64,000 bases of DNA from Undibacterium cyanobacteriorum (GCF_031326225.1 NZ_CP133720.1:2170001-2234000), one strand, 5' to 3'; shown: positions 53,687-63,416, numbered from the stretch's first letter. Made by a program: numbers and translations. Notes: a model not told the origin generated them from the letters alone.

Positions 53687-54688
53687 ATGCAGGTGGCCAT
53701 CATCGGTGCAGGATTAGCAGGACTTACAGCGGCTAGACAATGCCAAGCACAAGGGCATCATGTAACGGTGTATGAGAAGAGTCGGGGTGTCAGTGGTCGT
53801 ATGTGCACTCGTCAGACCGAGTTTGGTGGCTTTGATTTTGGGGCTCAGTATTTCACCGCTAGCTCTGAGCGTTTCAAAAAAGAAGTGAATGATTGGCGTA
53901 AGTTGGAATGGGTCACAGCCTGGGATAGTCAACTAGCGACGATCGCCCACGGCAAAGTCCAAGAAAACAAAACAAAGGGCAAAGCGCCGCAACGATTCGT
54001 GCCAATTCCGGGCATGAACGCATTGGGCAAACAATTGGCGCACGGTCTCGATGTGCGTCTCGAACAACAAGTTCAAGCGATTAGTGCGCATGGCGATCAA
54101 TGGATCTTATCGGTTAAGTCCGATGAGATCCCCGTTCCAGCGAGCGCCGGCCCTTTTGATGCTGTGATTGTGGCGATTCCCGCCGAACAAGCGGCCGTGC
54201 TCTTGAAAGATCATGCCGCACTCGGTCCTCAAGTCGCTGCCGTGCATATGCAACCCTGCTGGGCGCTGATGCTGGCTTTTCAGAATCCACTCAATTTACC
54301 GTATGACGGCGCTTGGGTTGAGGATTCGCGTCTGGCTTGGATTGCACGCGACACCTCTAAACCAGAGCATCGTGCAGGTGAACGTTGGGTCTGTCACGCA
54401 TCTGCAGCATGGAGTGCGGAGCATTTGGAAGATGAACATGAGCGCGCCAAAGAGAAGCTAATGAAAGCCTTTCACGAAGCGACCGGTTCCCCAATACAGC
54501 CAATCTACGCGGAAGCGCATCGTTGGCGCTTTTCCCAGGCACATCAACCATTACCGCAAAGCCATCTTTGGGATGCTGCGACGAAGATTGGAGTATGTGG
54601 TGATTGGTTTGCAGCAGGATTGGAGGGTGCAGGGCGGGTTGAGAATGCTTTCCTCAGTGGCTTAGCGCTAAGTAGTGAACTAGCCTAA
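53687..54688 (+). CDS. FAD-dependent amine-oxidase-like (renalase-type) oxidoreductase
   Basis: A flavoprotein of 333 residues. The N-terminal Rossmann motif VAIIGAGLAGLTAARQ (Gly 7, 9, 12) and VYEKSRGVSGRMCTR bind FAD. FDFGAQYFTA and, near the C-terminus, GVCGDWFAAGLEGAGRVENA are the conserved flavin-contacting segments of the NAD(P)-binding/renalase-like family. The substrate is unknown. The ATG at 53687 is preceded by AAGGAG; the frame also opens at a GTG 11 codons earlier. It stands alone between two terminators. Confidence 0.87.
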   Translation: MQVAIIGAGLAGLTAARQCQAQGHHVTVYEKSRGVSGRMCTRQTEFGGFDFGAQYFTASSERFKKEVNDWRKLEWVTAWDSQLATIAHGKVQENKTKGKAPQRFVPIPGMNALGKQLAHGLDVRLEQQVQAISAHGDQWILSVKSDEIPVPASAGPFDAVIVAIPAEQAAVLLKDHAALGPQVAAVHMQPCWALMLAFQNPLNLPYDGAWVEDSRLAWIARDTSKPEHRAGERWVCHASAAWSAEHLEDEHERAKEKLMKAFHEATGSPIQPIYAEAHRWRFSQAHQPLPQSHLWDAATKIGVCGDWFAAGLEGAGRVENAFLSGLALSSELA

Positions 54689-54707
54689 TTACGGTATGTT
54701 GAGGTAA

Positions 54708-54739
54708 CAAAAACAATGGGTGCCGGAGCACCCATTGTT
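54708..54739 (-). terminator. terminator of lysS, probably bidirectional
   Basis: AACAATGGGTGC pairs perfectly over 12 bp with GCACCCATTGTT around a four-base loop. The good T tract (TTTTTG) is on the minus strand, 35 bases after the lysS stop; on the plus strand the tail TTGTCTTG is poor, so the FAD oxidoreductase gene may use it less well. Confidence 0.85.
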
Positions 54740-54773
54740 GTCTTGAAGCTGTCTTAAATTTGCTAGCGATCGC

Positions 54774-56303
54774 TTATTCTTCACGACGTAAGTGCGGGAA
54801 CAAGATCACGTCACGGATGTTAGGCGAATCTGTGATCAACATCATCAAACGATCAATGCCGATACCGCAACCACCGGTTGGTGGCAAACCGTATTCCAAA
54901 GCACGGATGTAATCGGCGTCAAAATACATGGCTTCTTCATCACCAGCGTCTTTCGCTGCAACTTGCGCCATGAAGCGTGCTGCTTGGTCTTCCGCATCAT
55001 TCAATTCAGAGAAACCATTGGCGATTTCACGACCTGTCATGAACAACTCGAAACGTTCCGTGATACCAGGAACGGTATCCGAAGCACGCGCCAGCGGTGA
55101 CACTTCTGCTGGGTAGTCAATGATGTAAGTTGGTTCCCACAATTGCGCTTCAGCAGTTTCTTCAAACAAGGCTAATTGCAAAGCGCCGAGGCCGGCAGTG
55201 GCGAAAGGCTTCACGCCAAACTTTAGTAACTCTGTCTTCAAGAACTCTGCGTCACTCAACTGCTCATTGGTATAGTGCGGTGCATATTTGTTGATGGCAC
55301 CGACGATGGTCAAGCGTTGGAATGGCTTAGACAAATCCAATTCTTTACCTTGATAAGTCAAGACGGCAGTACCATGCGCATCGATCGCTGCTTTGCGAAT
55401 CACTTCTTCGGTGAAGTCCATCAACCATTTGTAATCAACATACGCCGCATAGAATTCCATCATCGTGAATTCTGGATTGTGTCGTGGCGATACGCCTTCG
55501 TTACGGAAGTTGCGGTTAACTTCAAACACACGTTCAAAACCACCAACCACTAAACGCTTCAAATACAATTCTGGAGCGATACGCAGATACATTTCCATAT
55601 CGAGCGCATTGTGATGTGTGATGAATGGTTTAGCAGCAGCACCACCAGGAATCACGTGCAACATTGGTGTTTCCACTTCCATGAAACCGTGATTATTCAT
55701 GAAGTTACGAATTGAACTCATCGCTGCTGTACGTGCTTTGAATGTGCGACGTGTTTCTTCGCTCATGATCAAATCAACATAACGTTGGCGATATTTGGTT
55801 TCTTGATTCGCTAAGCCGTGGAATTTGTCCGGCAGAGGGCGCAAAGACTTCGTCAACAGGCGCAGCTTGGTGACTTTGATGGTCAATTCATCGGTCTTCG
55901 TTTTGAACAAAACACCTTCAATGCCAAGGATGTCACCCAAGTCATAATGACGGAACGCCTCCATCTCGGCTTCGCCAGTTTTGTCGCTGGTGACGTACAA
56001 CTGAATACGTCCATCGGCTTTTACACCAGACGCATCTTGCAAGGTTGCGAAGGCCGCTTTCTTACCAGCTTCGCGCTTGAGCATCATACGACCTGCCACG
56101 GACACTTCAACGTTTTGTGCTTCTAACTCTTCGCGTGTGCTGGAAGCATATTGTGCTTGCAAATCAGCAGCTTTATGCGCAGGACGGAAATCATTTGGGA
56201 ATGCGACACCCTTGCTACGAATCGCGTCAAGCTTGGCGCGACGTTCAGCGATAATTGAATTCTCGTCTTGTGGTAACTCTGCTGGTGTTTGTTGGTCAGA
56301 CAT
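54774..56303 (-). CDS. lysS: lysyl-tRNA synthetase, class II
   Basis: Charges tRNA-Lys. The 509 residues have an N-terminal OB-fold anticodon-binding domain (about 70-170) and a class II catalytic core: motif 2 in FRNEGVSPRHNPEFTMMEFY and motif 3 in GCGIGIDRLMML. FNMEVETPML-like GFMEVETPMLHVIPGG is also typical. prfB lies 82 bases upstream on the same strand, a widespread prfB-lysS order, so they are probably co-transcribed. The start is an ATG at MSDQQTPAELPQD. Confidence 0.98.
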   Translation of the reverse strand: MSDQQTPAELPQDENSIIAERRAKLDAIRSKGVAFPNDFRPAHKAADLQAQYASSTREELEAQNVEVSVAGRMMLKREAGKKAAFATLQDASGVKADGRIQLYVTSDKTGEAEMEAFRHYDLGDILGIEGVLFKTKTDELTIKVTKLRLLTKSLRPLPDKFHGLANQETKYRQRYVDLIMSEETRRTFKARTAAMSSIRNFMNNHGFMEVETPMLHVIPGGAAAKPFITHHNALDMEMYLRIAPELYLKRLVVGGFERVFEVNRNFRNEGVSPRHNPEFTMMEFYAAYVDYKWLMDFTEEVIRKAAIDAHGTAVLTYQGKELDLSKPFQRLTIVGAINKYAPHYTNEQLSDAEFLKTELLKFGVKPFATAGLGALQLALFEETAEAQLWEPTYIIDYPAEVSPLARASDTVPGITERFELFMTGREIANGFSELNDAEDQAARFMAQVAAKDAGDEEAMYFDADYIRALEYGLPPTGGCGIGIDRLMMLITDSPNIRDVILFPHLRREE

Positions 56304-56385
56304 GATGGTTCTCAGGTAAATAAATGGTTGGTGTTTTGTTTCTAAAGTCTAGCGCTCGCGCTTAAATGCTTACTTACTTATGAGC

Positions 56386-57490
56386 TTATACGCCTTGCTT
56401 GAGTGAGGCAGCAATGAAATCGTCAAGATCGCCGTCGAGCACCGCTTTGGTGTTGCCGGTTTCGTGATTCGTGCGCAGATCCTTGATGCGAGATTGATCG
56501 AGCACGTACGAGCGAATTTGATGACCCCAGCCGACATCCGTTTTGGAATCTTCCAAGTTTTGTTTTTCACTCATGCGTTTGCGCAATTCGAGTTCGAACA
56601 ACTTCGCCTTCAACATTTCCCACGCTTCGGCACGATTACGGTGTTGACTACGATCGTTCTGACATTGCACTACGATCCCTGACGGCGCATGCGTTAGACG
56701 TACTGCTGAGTCCGTTTTGTTAATGTGCTGACCACCAGCGCCGGATGCACGATATGTGTCAACGCGGACATCGGCTGGGTTGATATCGATTTCGAAAGAC
56801 TCATCGACTTCAGGGTAGACGAACAGACTGGAGAATGATGTATGGCGTCCATTGGCGGAGTCGAACGGAGACTTACGCACCAGTCGGTGTACGCCCGTTT
56901 CAGTGCGCAGGAAGCCATAGGCGTATTCGCCTTCGACTTTCAGTGTCGCGGTCTTAATGCCGGCAACCTCACCATCGGATTGTTCGAGTACTTCGACTTT
57001 GAATCCCTTACGTTCGCAGTAGCGCAGATACTGACGCAACAGCATCGATGCCCAATCTTGTGCTTCAGTGCCACCAGCACCTGCTTGAATATCGATAAAG
57101 CAATTGTTGGGATCCATAGGATTGTTGAACATCCGACGGAACTCCATGCCTTCGACGAGCTCTTTGATGCCTTGTACGTCGGCCTCGACGGCGATGATGG
57201 TGTCTTCGTCTTCCTCTTCACGCGCCATTTCAAAGATTTCGCTGGTGTCCTTGATATCGTTGTCGATCTTGACCAAAGTATGGACGATGTTTTCCAGCGA
57301 CTTTTTCTCTTTGCCTAGTTCTTGCGCGCGTTTAGGATCATCCCAAACTTTGGGATCTTCTAATTCGCCGTTAACTTGTTCGAGTTTCTCTGACTTGATA
57401 TCGAAGTCAAAGATACCTCCGTAATTCAGTTTCGCGACTGCGTAAGTCAGCGAGGAGGTTGGAGATACTATTGAGGCGTTCTGCTTCCAT
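56386..57490 (-). CDS. prfB: peptide chain release factor 2, with programmed +1 frameshift
   Basis: Terminates translation at UGA and UAA. Translation starts at the ATG whose first base is 57490 (MEAERLNSISNLLADLRSRE...), runs 27 codons to CTT, meets an in-frame TGA, and must shift +1 to continue for 340 residues to 56386, giving 367 residues in all, the normal size. The longer downstream frame has the SPF anticodon-mimic tripeptide (RKSPFDSANGRHTSF) and the GGQ motif (ASGAGGQHINKTDSAVR). Internal starts would lose the N-terminal domain. Low RF2 favours the shift, so the protein controls its own level. lysS follows. Confidence 0.96.
57401..57420 (-). other. prfB: RF2 programmed +1 frameshift site
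   Basis: On the minus strand the sequence reads GGAGG, TAT, CTT, TGA, C. The internal Shine-Dalgarno-like GGAGG lies three bases before the slippery CTT and the UGA stop (57409-57407) is followed by C, the same layout as in E. coli prfB. The frame resumes at GAC (57408-57406). Confidence 0.96.
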
Positions 57491-57525
57491 GGATGTTTCT
57501 CAAGTTCAATATAATCAAACCTTCA

Positions 57526-57531
57526 ATTATA
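57526..57531 (-). promoter_or_regulatory. probable -10 box for prfB
   Basis: The minus strand reads TATAAT, a perfect -10 hexamer, about 36 bases before the prfB start. No good -35 hexamer is seen at the right spacing. The rest of the gap to the zinc-ribbon gene (57491-57789) shows no gene. Confidence 0.45.
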
Positions 57532-57789
57532 ACCCAGCAAGAGGGGTAAAAACCGTCACTGAGAGAGCGAGAGTAGTGATTTTCCAGGTGCGTAAGAGGA
57601 CTTTTCGTCGTGAGGACGGCAATTCCGATTGAACCTTACAGGTGGCGCTTAGACAAAGTGCGTGAAGTGAGTGTTTGGCAATTGGAGTGCAGTAGGACTG
57701 ACTGCTTACATTGAAGAGTAGCATTGAGACGAGGCGTCGATATTAAAAAGCAAAGATCGCCCCGTGTCTGTTGATTTGTTCGATTTGTC

Positions 57790-58080
57790 TTACCAGACAG
57801 ATTTTGTAACCGTGGGTTTTGCGTCGCGGTGGCTTTCGAACCATTTTGCCAGTTCAGTTTTAAAGCAAGTTGGACAAATATGAAATTGCGTTTGAGTCGA
57901 CTGACCGCCATGTGCGAAAGACTCTTCTTCGTCGAGCTGAATGGTTGTGTTCATTTTTTCGTGCTCATCCGCTGACCAGTTCTGGTCCCATTTTGATTCG
58001 GCACCACAGACATCGCAGGTTAGCTTATCAAAGACTTCTTCCGTGTGCTCTAAGATAAGTACAGTTTTCATGTGTTTCAT
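57790..58080 (-). CDS. small zinc-ribbon-like protein
   Basis: A protein of 96 residues with two Cys pairs: CDVCGAE (Cys 22, 25) and HICPTCFKTELAKWF (Cys 69, 72), the layout of a zinc ribbon. No further domain or signal peptide is seen. AGGAG lies six bases before the ATG, which supports a real gene; a second Met three codons later is less well placed. The function is unknown. It stands between ygiQ and prfB on the same strand, with large gaps on both sides. Confidence 0.7.
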   Translation of the reverse strand: MKHMKTVLILEHTEEVFDKLTCDVCGAESKWDQNWSADEHEKMNTTIQLDEEESFAHGGQSTQTQFHICPTCFKTELAKWFESHRDAKPTVTKSVW

Positions 58081-58240
58081 TGCGTTCTCCTAGCAGGGGT
58101 TCGAGACGACAAACGAATTTTGACTAATTGTGACTGAAAGAAGGGAGCGATGAGAGCTTGCTCTAGGGAAATTGTACTCCGCAATTTCTTAAAAAAGCAT
58201 ATGCCATCGGAATTTTTTAACTTCGTGTTGCGCATAAAGA

Positions 58241-58281
58241 CAAAAGCCCGCTGCAATCAAGAAAATTGCGACGAGCTTTTG
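58241..58281 (-). terminator. probable terminator of the ygiQ-type gene
   Basis: A 17-base inverted repeat (CAAAAGCCCGCTGCAAT with ATTGCGACGAGCTTTTG, 14 of 17 paired) with a seven-base loop lies about 60 bases after the ygiQ stop. The minus-strand tail is only moderately T-rich (CTTTTGTCTTT). Confidence 0.6.
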
Positions 58282-58342
58282 TTGATCTGCTGAATTAGGA
58301 ACTTGAGCGAAGAGTGAGGAAAGAAGCTAAGCCAAATGAGTA

Positions 58343-60733
58343 CTAGCGCCTTCCAGATTTGCTTCCGTTTCCAGACGTAGCTGTGGTTTGCCCTTGAGGC
58401 TTTCGTGCTTTTGATGAGTTGTAGGACAGTCCAGGGCTTTTCACTCGAGCTTGAGCCTCAGGTTTGTTTGGCTTGTTTGATTTCGCTACGACTGGAGTTA
58501 GTCGTTGTGCTGAATTTGGGGACGAATTTGGCGCAGCCTTGGATGCAAGTCTCGTTGCTGAATGTTTGCCGAAGGTGTTGAGTTTCGGCGCGGCACCACG
58601 CTTTACTGGCACGATGCCTGTGTTCACTAAATTCGTCACTAAAGGTGCGCGTGATGGAATCAGATGACGATCACTGCCGCCAATCAAGTCACTGCGCCCC
58701 ATTCGTAGTAGACCTTCTTTGACGATTTCATAATTTTCTGGCGCATGATAGCGCAGCAAAGCCTTATGGAATTTTCGTATTTTTCCGGCTCGTGCTGTTT
58801 CCACAACTTCAGAGTCCTGCGTGACTTTCTTCAGCGGATTCTTACGCGTGTGATACATGGTGGTTGCCAATGCCATTGGCGTTGGCATAAAGGTCTGAAC
58901 CTGATCCAGTTTGAAGTTGTTTTTCTTGAGCCAAAGTGCAAGATTCACCATGTCCTCATCTGTAGTTCCTGGATGAGCAGCGATGAAATAGGGAATCAGG
59001 TATTGTTCCTTGCCAGCCTCACGCGAAAACTTTTCAAACATGGTTTTGAAAGCATCGTAGGTGCCGATGCCCGGCTTCATCATCTTTGACAGCGTGTTCG
59101 TCTCGGTATGCTCAGGGGCAATCTTGAGAAGGCCGCCGACATGGTGTGTGACCAATTCTTTGACATATTCGGGCGAACGTACAGCCAGGTCATAGCGAAG
59201 GCCGGAACTGATCAAAATCTTTTTCACACCTGGAATGGCGCGCGCTTTGCGGTACAAAGAGATGAGCTTTGAGTGATCTGTATTGAGATTGCTGCAAATA
59301 CTTGGATACACGCACGATAAGCGTCGGCATGATTCCTCGATTTTTTTGTCTTTGCAAGCGAGTCGATACATGTTGGCGGTAGGTCCACCAAGATCGGAAA
59401 TAGTACCTGTGAATCCCTTAGTTTTGTCGCGGATTTCTTCGATCTCTCTGAGGATGGAAGGCTCAGATCGACTTTGAATAATGCGCCCTTCGTGTTCGGT
59501 GATAGAGCAGAACGTGCAACCGCCAAAACAACCTCGCATGATGTTGACCGAAAAACGGATCATTTCCCACGCTGGAATACGGGCATTTCCGTAACTAGGG
59601 TGCGGTGCTCGAGCATAGGCGCGGTCATAAACGCCGTCCATTTCATCCATTGCCAGCGGAAGCGGTGGTGGATTGATCCACACATCTCGTTCGCCATGGG
59701 CTTGCGAGAGAGCTCGCGCATTGCCAGGGTTGGCTTCCAGATGGAATACCCGTGAAGCATGGGCATACATGACTGGGTCGTCTTTGACCGCGTCATAAGA
59801 GGGTAAGCGAATGACGGTCTTTTGATACTTATTGCGCAGCATCGCTTGTCGCTCTTCGCGGCTCATAATGCGAATAGCCTGCGCTTTGACAACGTCTTGT
59901 GTCGCCTCATTGACGCCGCTTTGAGAATCATTAGTGCTACATTTCGCACCAGTTTCTGGAATCATTTCATACGGATTAGTATGAGCTTCAACTTTGCCTG
60001 GCGTGTCAATTTTTACTGATTGAATTTCGCTCCATTCCTGATCAGGTAGCCAATTGGTCGGCACCATAAAGGCCGTGCCACGCAGATCCCGTATCGCCTT
60101 GATTGGTTCTCCTGCGGCGAGGCGGTGACTTAAATCGACAATTGCACGTTCAGCATTACCGAACACGAGAATGTCAGCTTTTGAATCTGGAAGGACGGAC
60201 CGTTTTACTTTGTCAGACCAATAATCATAGTGAGCGATACGGCGTAAGCTCGCTTCGATACTGCCAATGACGACATTCACTTCAGGATAGGCCTCGCGGG
60301 CACGTTGAGCATAAACCACCACCGCACGATCAGGCCTTTTGTTTGGATCGCCGTCCGGAGTGTAGGCGTCTTCTGAACGAATCTTACGGTCCGCGGTGTA
60401 ACGGTTGACCATCGAGTCCATATTTCCCGCAGTGATACCAAAATACAAATTTGGACGACCTAGCGCGCGAAAATCATCTGCAGAATGCCAATCTGGTTGG
60501 CTGATGATGCCGACTCGAAATCCTTGTTGTTCCAAGAGACGACCAATCAATGCCATGCCAAAACTTGGGTGGTCGATGTAGGCATCGCCAGTAACAAGAA
60601 TAATGTCACAACTATCCCAGCCGAGCTTATCCATCTCGGCACGAGACATGGGGAGAAAAGGGGCTGCATGCTCACCGCCAACATCAGGGCGATAGCGCTT
60701 AAAGGCGAACAGATTTTTAGGTGCAGGATTCAT
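58343..60733 (-). CDS. YgiQ-family radical SAM protein
   Basis: A radical SAM enzyme of 796 residues. The 4Fe-4S motif is CFGGCTFC (Cys 402, 406, 409; CxxxCxxC). The upstream region carries the YgiQ N-terminal domain (FLPMSRAEMDKLGWDSCD, then VIGSIEASLRRIAHYDYWSD). The C-terminal 100 residues are basic and low in complexity (many Lys, Pro, Ser, Ala). YgiQ proteins are widespread but their reaction is not established. The ATG at 60733 is chosen; a TTG nine codons upstream opens the longer frame. It is flanked by a terminator-like repeat downstream. Confidence 0.92.
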   Translation of the reverse strand: MNPAPKNLFAFKRYRPDVGGEHAAPFLPMSRAEMDKLGWDSCDIILVTGDAYIDHPSFGMALIGRLLEQQGFRVGIISQPDWHSADDFRALGRPNLYFGITAGNMDSMVNRYTADRKIRSEDAYTPDGDPNKRPDRAVVVYAQRAREAYPEVNVVIGSIEASLRRIAHYDYWSDKVKRSVLPDSKADILVFGNAERAIVDLSHRLAAGEPIKAIRDLRGTAFMVPTNWLPDQEWSEIQSVKIDTPGKVEAHTNPYEMIPETGAKCSTNDSQSGVNEATQDVVKAQAIRIMSREERQAMLRNKYQKTVIRLPSYDAVKDDPVMYAHASRVFHLEANPGNARALSQAHGERDVWINPPPLPLAMDEMDGVYDRAYARAPHPSYGNARIPAWEMIRFSVNIMRGCFGGCTFCSITEHEGRIIQSRSEPSILREIEEIRDKTKGFTGTISDLGGPTANMYRLACKDKKIEESCRRLSCVYPSICSNLNTDHSKLISLYRKARAIPGVKKILISSGLRYDLAVRSPEYVKELVTHHVGGLLKIAPEHTETNTLSKMMKPGIGTYDAFKTMFEKFSREAGKEQYLIPYFIAAHPGTTDEDMVNLALWLKKNNFKLDQVQTFMPTPMALATTMYHTRKNPLKKVTQDSEVVETARAGKIRKFHKALLRYHAPENYEIVKEGLLRMGRSDLIGGSDRHLIPSRAPLVTNLVNTGIVPVKRGAAPKLNTFGKHSATRLASKAAPNSSPNSAQRLTPVVAKSNKPNKPEAQARVKSPGLSYNSSKARKPQGQTTATSGNGSKSGRR

Positions 60734-60976
60734 CCCGTCATTGTACCGGAAAGCACGCAAGTGCGTGATTTTGCGAAGTTTTTTGAACCCAGCGATTTCG
60801 ATTGATTATTCGTATGAAGCAAAAAAACTAGGTCAAACGAAAGAAGGATAAAAAAGATCTTGCAATAAGTGCACATTCTCGCCACACTTGTACGCCTTGA
60901 TCCTCGCAGATCGATGATCGCCAATGACTATTTGAAATATTTGAATCATTTCAACATCTTTTAAGGCCTCCACTAC

Positions 60977-61621
60977 ATGCAAAGTCTCTCTCGTATCAAT
61001 CGTCGTCTTTTGCCTGCTTCGTTGGTAGCAACTATTCTTTTACTCACTGCTTGCGCCACTAATGGTGGCTCTAAAAACGAGCCTAACGGTAAAGTACCGA
61101 CTCCTATCAACGGAAATCAATCGAGTATCGATAATCGTGTCGGTGACGCGATCGCGACACCATTCAGTGATTTGAACTTGGTTCGTACCGAAGTGCCGCC
61201 GATTTTGCAGCAAGCACGACGTTCTGCCTACGCAAAACCTGAAGTGCTTGATTGTGAAAAGCTAAGTAAAGAGATCCATGATTTAGATGCGGTTTTGGGG
61301 CCAGATCTCGATAGCGTTCGTGTCGATGGCAAGGGAAATGTGGTCGACAAAGGCGCGGAAGAGTTAGGCAATGCCACGGTCGGCGCACTGAAGAGCTTTA
61401 CCTCTGGCATTATTCCATTTCGCTCTTGGATTAGACGTTTGTCAGGGGCGGATCGGCATGAACGCGAAGTTGGAGCTGCCGGTGTTGCTGGCATCGTACG
61501 TCGCGCCTATTTGAAAGGGTTGGCGCAGGCTTCCAACTGCCAAATTCAACCGATGCGTGTGCAAGCAGAGTCAAGCACCGAGTCACCGAAAAATACTGAG
61601 ACCGATGGAGCGCGCAAGTAG
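60977..61621 (+). CDS. hypothetical lipoprotein
   Basis: A lipoprotein of 214 residues. The signal peptide (RRLLPASLVATILLLTAC) ends in the lipobox LLTAC, with the lipidated Cys at about residue 27. The rest is mainly helical with charged residues (KLSKEIHDLDAVLGPDLD near residue 95; GADRHEREVGAAGVAGIVRRAY near 155) and a small Gly-rich segment between that could lie in the membrane or pack on it. I do not recognise the family. It lies 155 bases upstream of a Deg-type protease gene on the same strand. Confidence 0.75.
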   Translation: MQSLSRINRRLLPASLVATILLLTACATNGGSKNEPNGKVPTPINGNQSSIDNRVGDAIATPFSDLNLVRTEVPPILQQARRSAYAKPEVLDCEKLSKEIHDLDAVLGPDLDSVRVDGKGNVVDKGAEELGNATVGALKSFTSGIIPFRSWIRRLSGADRHEREVGAAGVAGIVRRAYLKGLAQASNCQIQPMRVQAESSTESPKNTETDGARK

Positions 61622-61776
61622 TCGTTGACTGGTAACGCCGCAACGCAAAGCCAATTTGCCTTCGACGAGACAAGGATTAATGATATCGCCTTCGACGACA
61701 TGAACTTCTACAAGGGAAATTAGTCTCAAAGGCTCTCTGTCTCGTTTTCTATTTCAAAAAAATATCTTACTAGTTT

Positions 61777-63342
61777 ATGAAATTTTGGATTCTCTCTCGC
61801 TTCTCTTTGAAGCAATTGCTCAATTTGTGTGCCTCATTCACGCTTATTACTCTTGGATTATTCAGCCATTCGATCGTCTTGGCCGACAATCAAGCGAAGA
61901 AGGGTGTTGAATCGAATAACCCGAATTTTGAGAAGTCTGTAGTCAAAGTCTTCTCGACTCTGCGTGGCCCAGATCCGTTCAAGCCTTGGTCCAAAGCGGC
62001 ACCACAAGAGGTCACTGGTTCTGGAGTGGTAATCGAAGGAAAAAGAATTTTGACCAACGCTCACGTGGTGGAGTATGCCAGTCAAGTACAAATACAAAAC
62101 GGGCAAGATGGCAATAAGCTAGCGGCGCGCGTTGTGGCTATTGCACGTGGTATGGATTTGGCGCTACTCGAAGTGGAAGATACTAGTTTCTTCGATACGC
62201 ATTTAGCCGTGAGCCGTTCTAACAAACTTCCGGAAATCACTGACGCGGTATTTGCTTATGGTTATCCAACCGGTGGCAATTCATTATCGATCACCAAAGG
62301 TATCGTTTCTCGCATTGAATTCGTTGACTATGACGGGAGTATCGGAGGCCTTCGTATTCAAGTCGATGCCGCAATCAATCCTGGTAATAGTGGCGGTCCG
62401 GTAATCGCAGGTGACAAGATGATTGGTCTTGCTTTTTCTGGTCTGTTACATGCGCAAAATATCGGCTACATCATTCCCAACGAAGAGATCGAATTATTTC
62501 TGAAGGACGTGGCCGATGGTCGCTATAACGGCAAACCTGTCCTGCTCGATGTTACCCAAACTTTTGAAAATCCGATTTTGCGGGATTTCTTGAAGCTCGA
62601 TAAAAATGTTGAGGGTTGCATCATTCACGCTCCGCATGATATGGGTAATGGCACTGTCCTCAAAGAATGGGATGTGTTGACGCATATCGGTGATACGCCC
62701 ATTGATAATCAGTGCATGGTCAAACTGAAACCTAATGTGCGAGTGATGTTTAAGTATAAAGTGCAGCAGATCGCACAAAAAGGATTCGTTCCACTCACAA
62801 TTATGCGTGAATCCAAACAAATGAAGGTACAGGCACCTGTTTATCCTGGTCGCCCACATTTGATTTCTGATTTGCAAGGTGGCTATCCGTCCTATTTCAT
62901 TTTCGGACCGATCGTATTTTCTCGTGCCACGGTCGAATACCTGAGTTTTCTTGCTAATAATGCCCCAGCGTTGAATGGCTATGCCTACAATGCCAGTCCC
63001 TTAATGACCTTGCGCGGCGAGATGCCTAGCAAGGAAAGGGAAGAATTAGTGGTGGTCGCATCCCCATTCTTTCCACATAAATTGGTCACGGGTTACAGTA
63101 ATCGCTTCGGCGCAGTTATCTATTCGATTAATGGGATTCGCATTCGTAGCTTGAAACACTTGGTTGAGGTGCTGCGCGATGCCAAAGAAGATCTCTTGGT
63201 GATTCACTATGATCAGCGTTGGGGTGAGACCATGGTGTTGCCAAGAAAAGCCATGATTCAAGAGACAGAAGGAGTCTTATCAGACAACGGCATTCGTTCG
63301 CAAGGTTCTCCTGACATGATGGCAGTTTGGGATAAGAAGTAA
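61777..63342 (+). CDS. Deg/HtrA-type serine protease with PDZ domain
   Basis: An exported trypsin-fold protease of 521 residues. A signal peptide (about 1-36) ends in SIVLADN. The catalytic triad is complete: His 96 in LTNAHVVE, Asp 127 in MDLALLEVE and Ser 205 in NPGNSGGPVI. A PDZ region follows (about 255-350; KEWDVLTHIGDTPIDNQC), then a long C-terminal part (about 355-521) with LISDLQGGYPSYFIFGPIVF and a second PDZ-like fold (SINGIRIRSLKHLVEVLRDA). This layout is nearer to the plant-type Deg proteases and their bacterial relatives than to DegP. It should act in the periplasm; the substrate is unknown. Confidence 0.9.
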   Translation: MKFWILSRFSLKQLLNLCASFTLITLGLFSHSIVLADNQAKKGVESNNPNFEKSVVKVFSTLRGPDPFKPWSKAAPQEVTGSGVVIEGKRILTNAHVVEYASQVQIQNGQDGNKLAARVVAIARGMDLALLEVEDTSFFDTHLAVSRSNKLPEITDAVFAYGYPTGGNSLSITKGIVSRIEFVDYDGSIGGLRIQVDAAINPGNSGGPVIAGDKMIGLAFSGLLHAQNIGYIIPNEEIELFLKDVADGRYNGKPVLLDVTQTFENPILRDFLKLDKNVEGCIIHAPHDMGNGTVLKEWDVLTHIGDTPIDNQCMVKLKPNVRVMFKYKVQQIAQKGFVPLTIMRESKQMKVQAPVYPGRPHLISDLQGGYPSYFIFGPIVFSRATVEYLSFLANNAPALNGYAYNASPLMTLRGEMPSKEREELVVVASPFFPHKLVTGYSNRFGAVIYSINGIRIRSLKHLVEVLRDAKEDLLVIHYDQRWGETMVLPRKAMIQETEGVLSDNGIRSQGSPDMMAVWDKK

Positions 63343-63364
63343 GTTCCTCTCATTCTTCTAAAAG

Positions 63365-63394
63365 AAGGCGGCGTGGATAGCGACCGCCTTTTTT
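63365..63394 (+). terminator. intrinsic terminator of the Deg-type protease gene
   Basis: AAGGCGG pairs with CCGCCTT across a 12-base loop, followed by TTTT. The next gene is convergent, so it may work for both. Confidence 0.8.
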
Positions 63395-63416
63395 AATACC
63401 GATTTAGCTTTGCCGC

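Noticed and set aside
57527..57911. Two overlapping minus-strand frames of 65 and 91 residues around the zinc-ribbon gene
   Set aside because: One overlaps the zinc-ribbon gene in another frame and neither has a ribosome-binding site or recognisable protein features.
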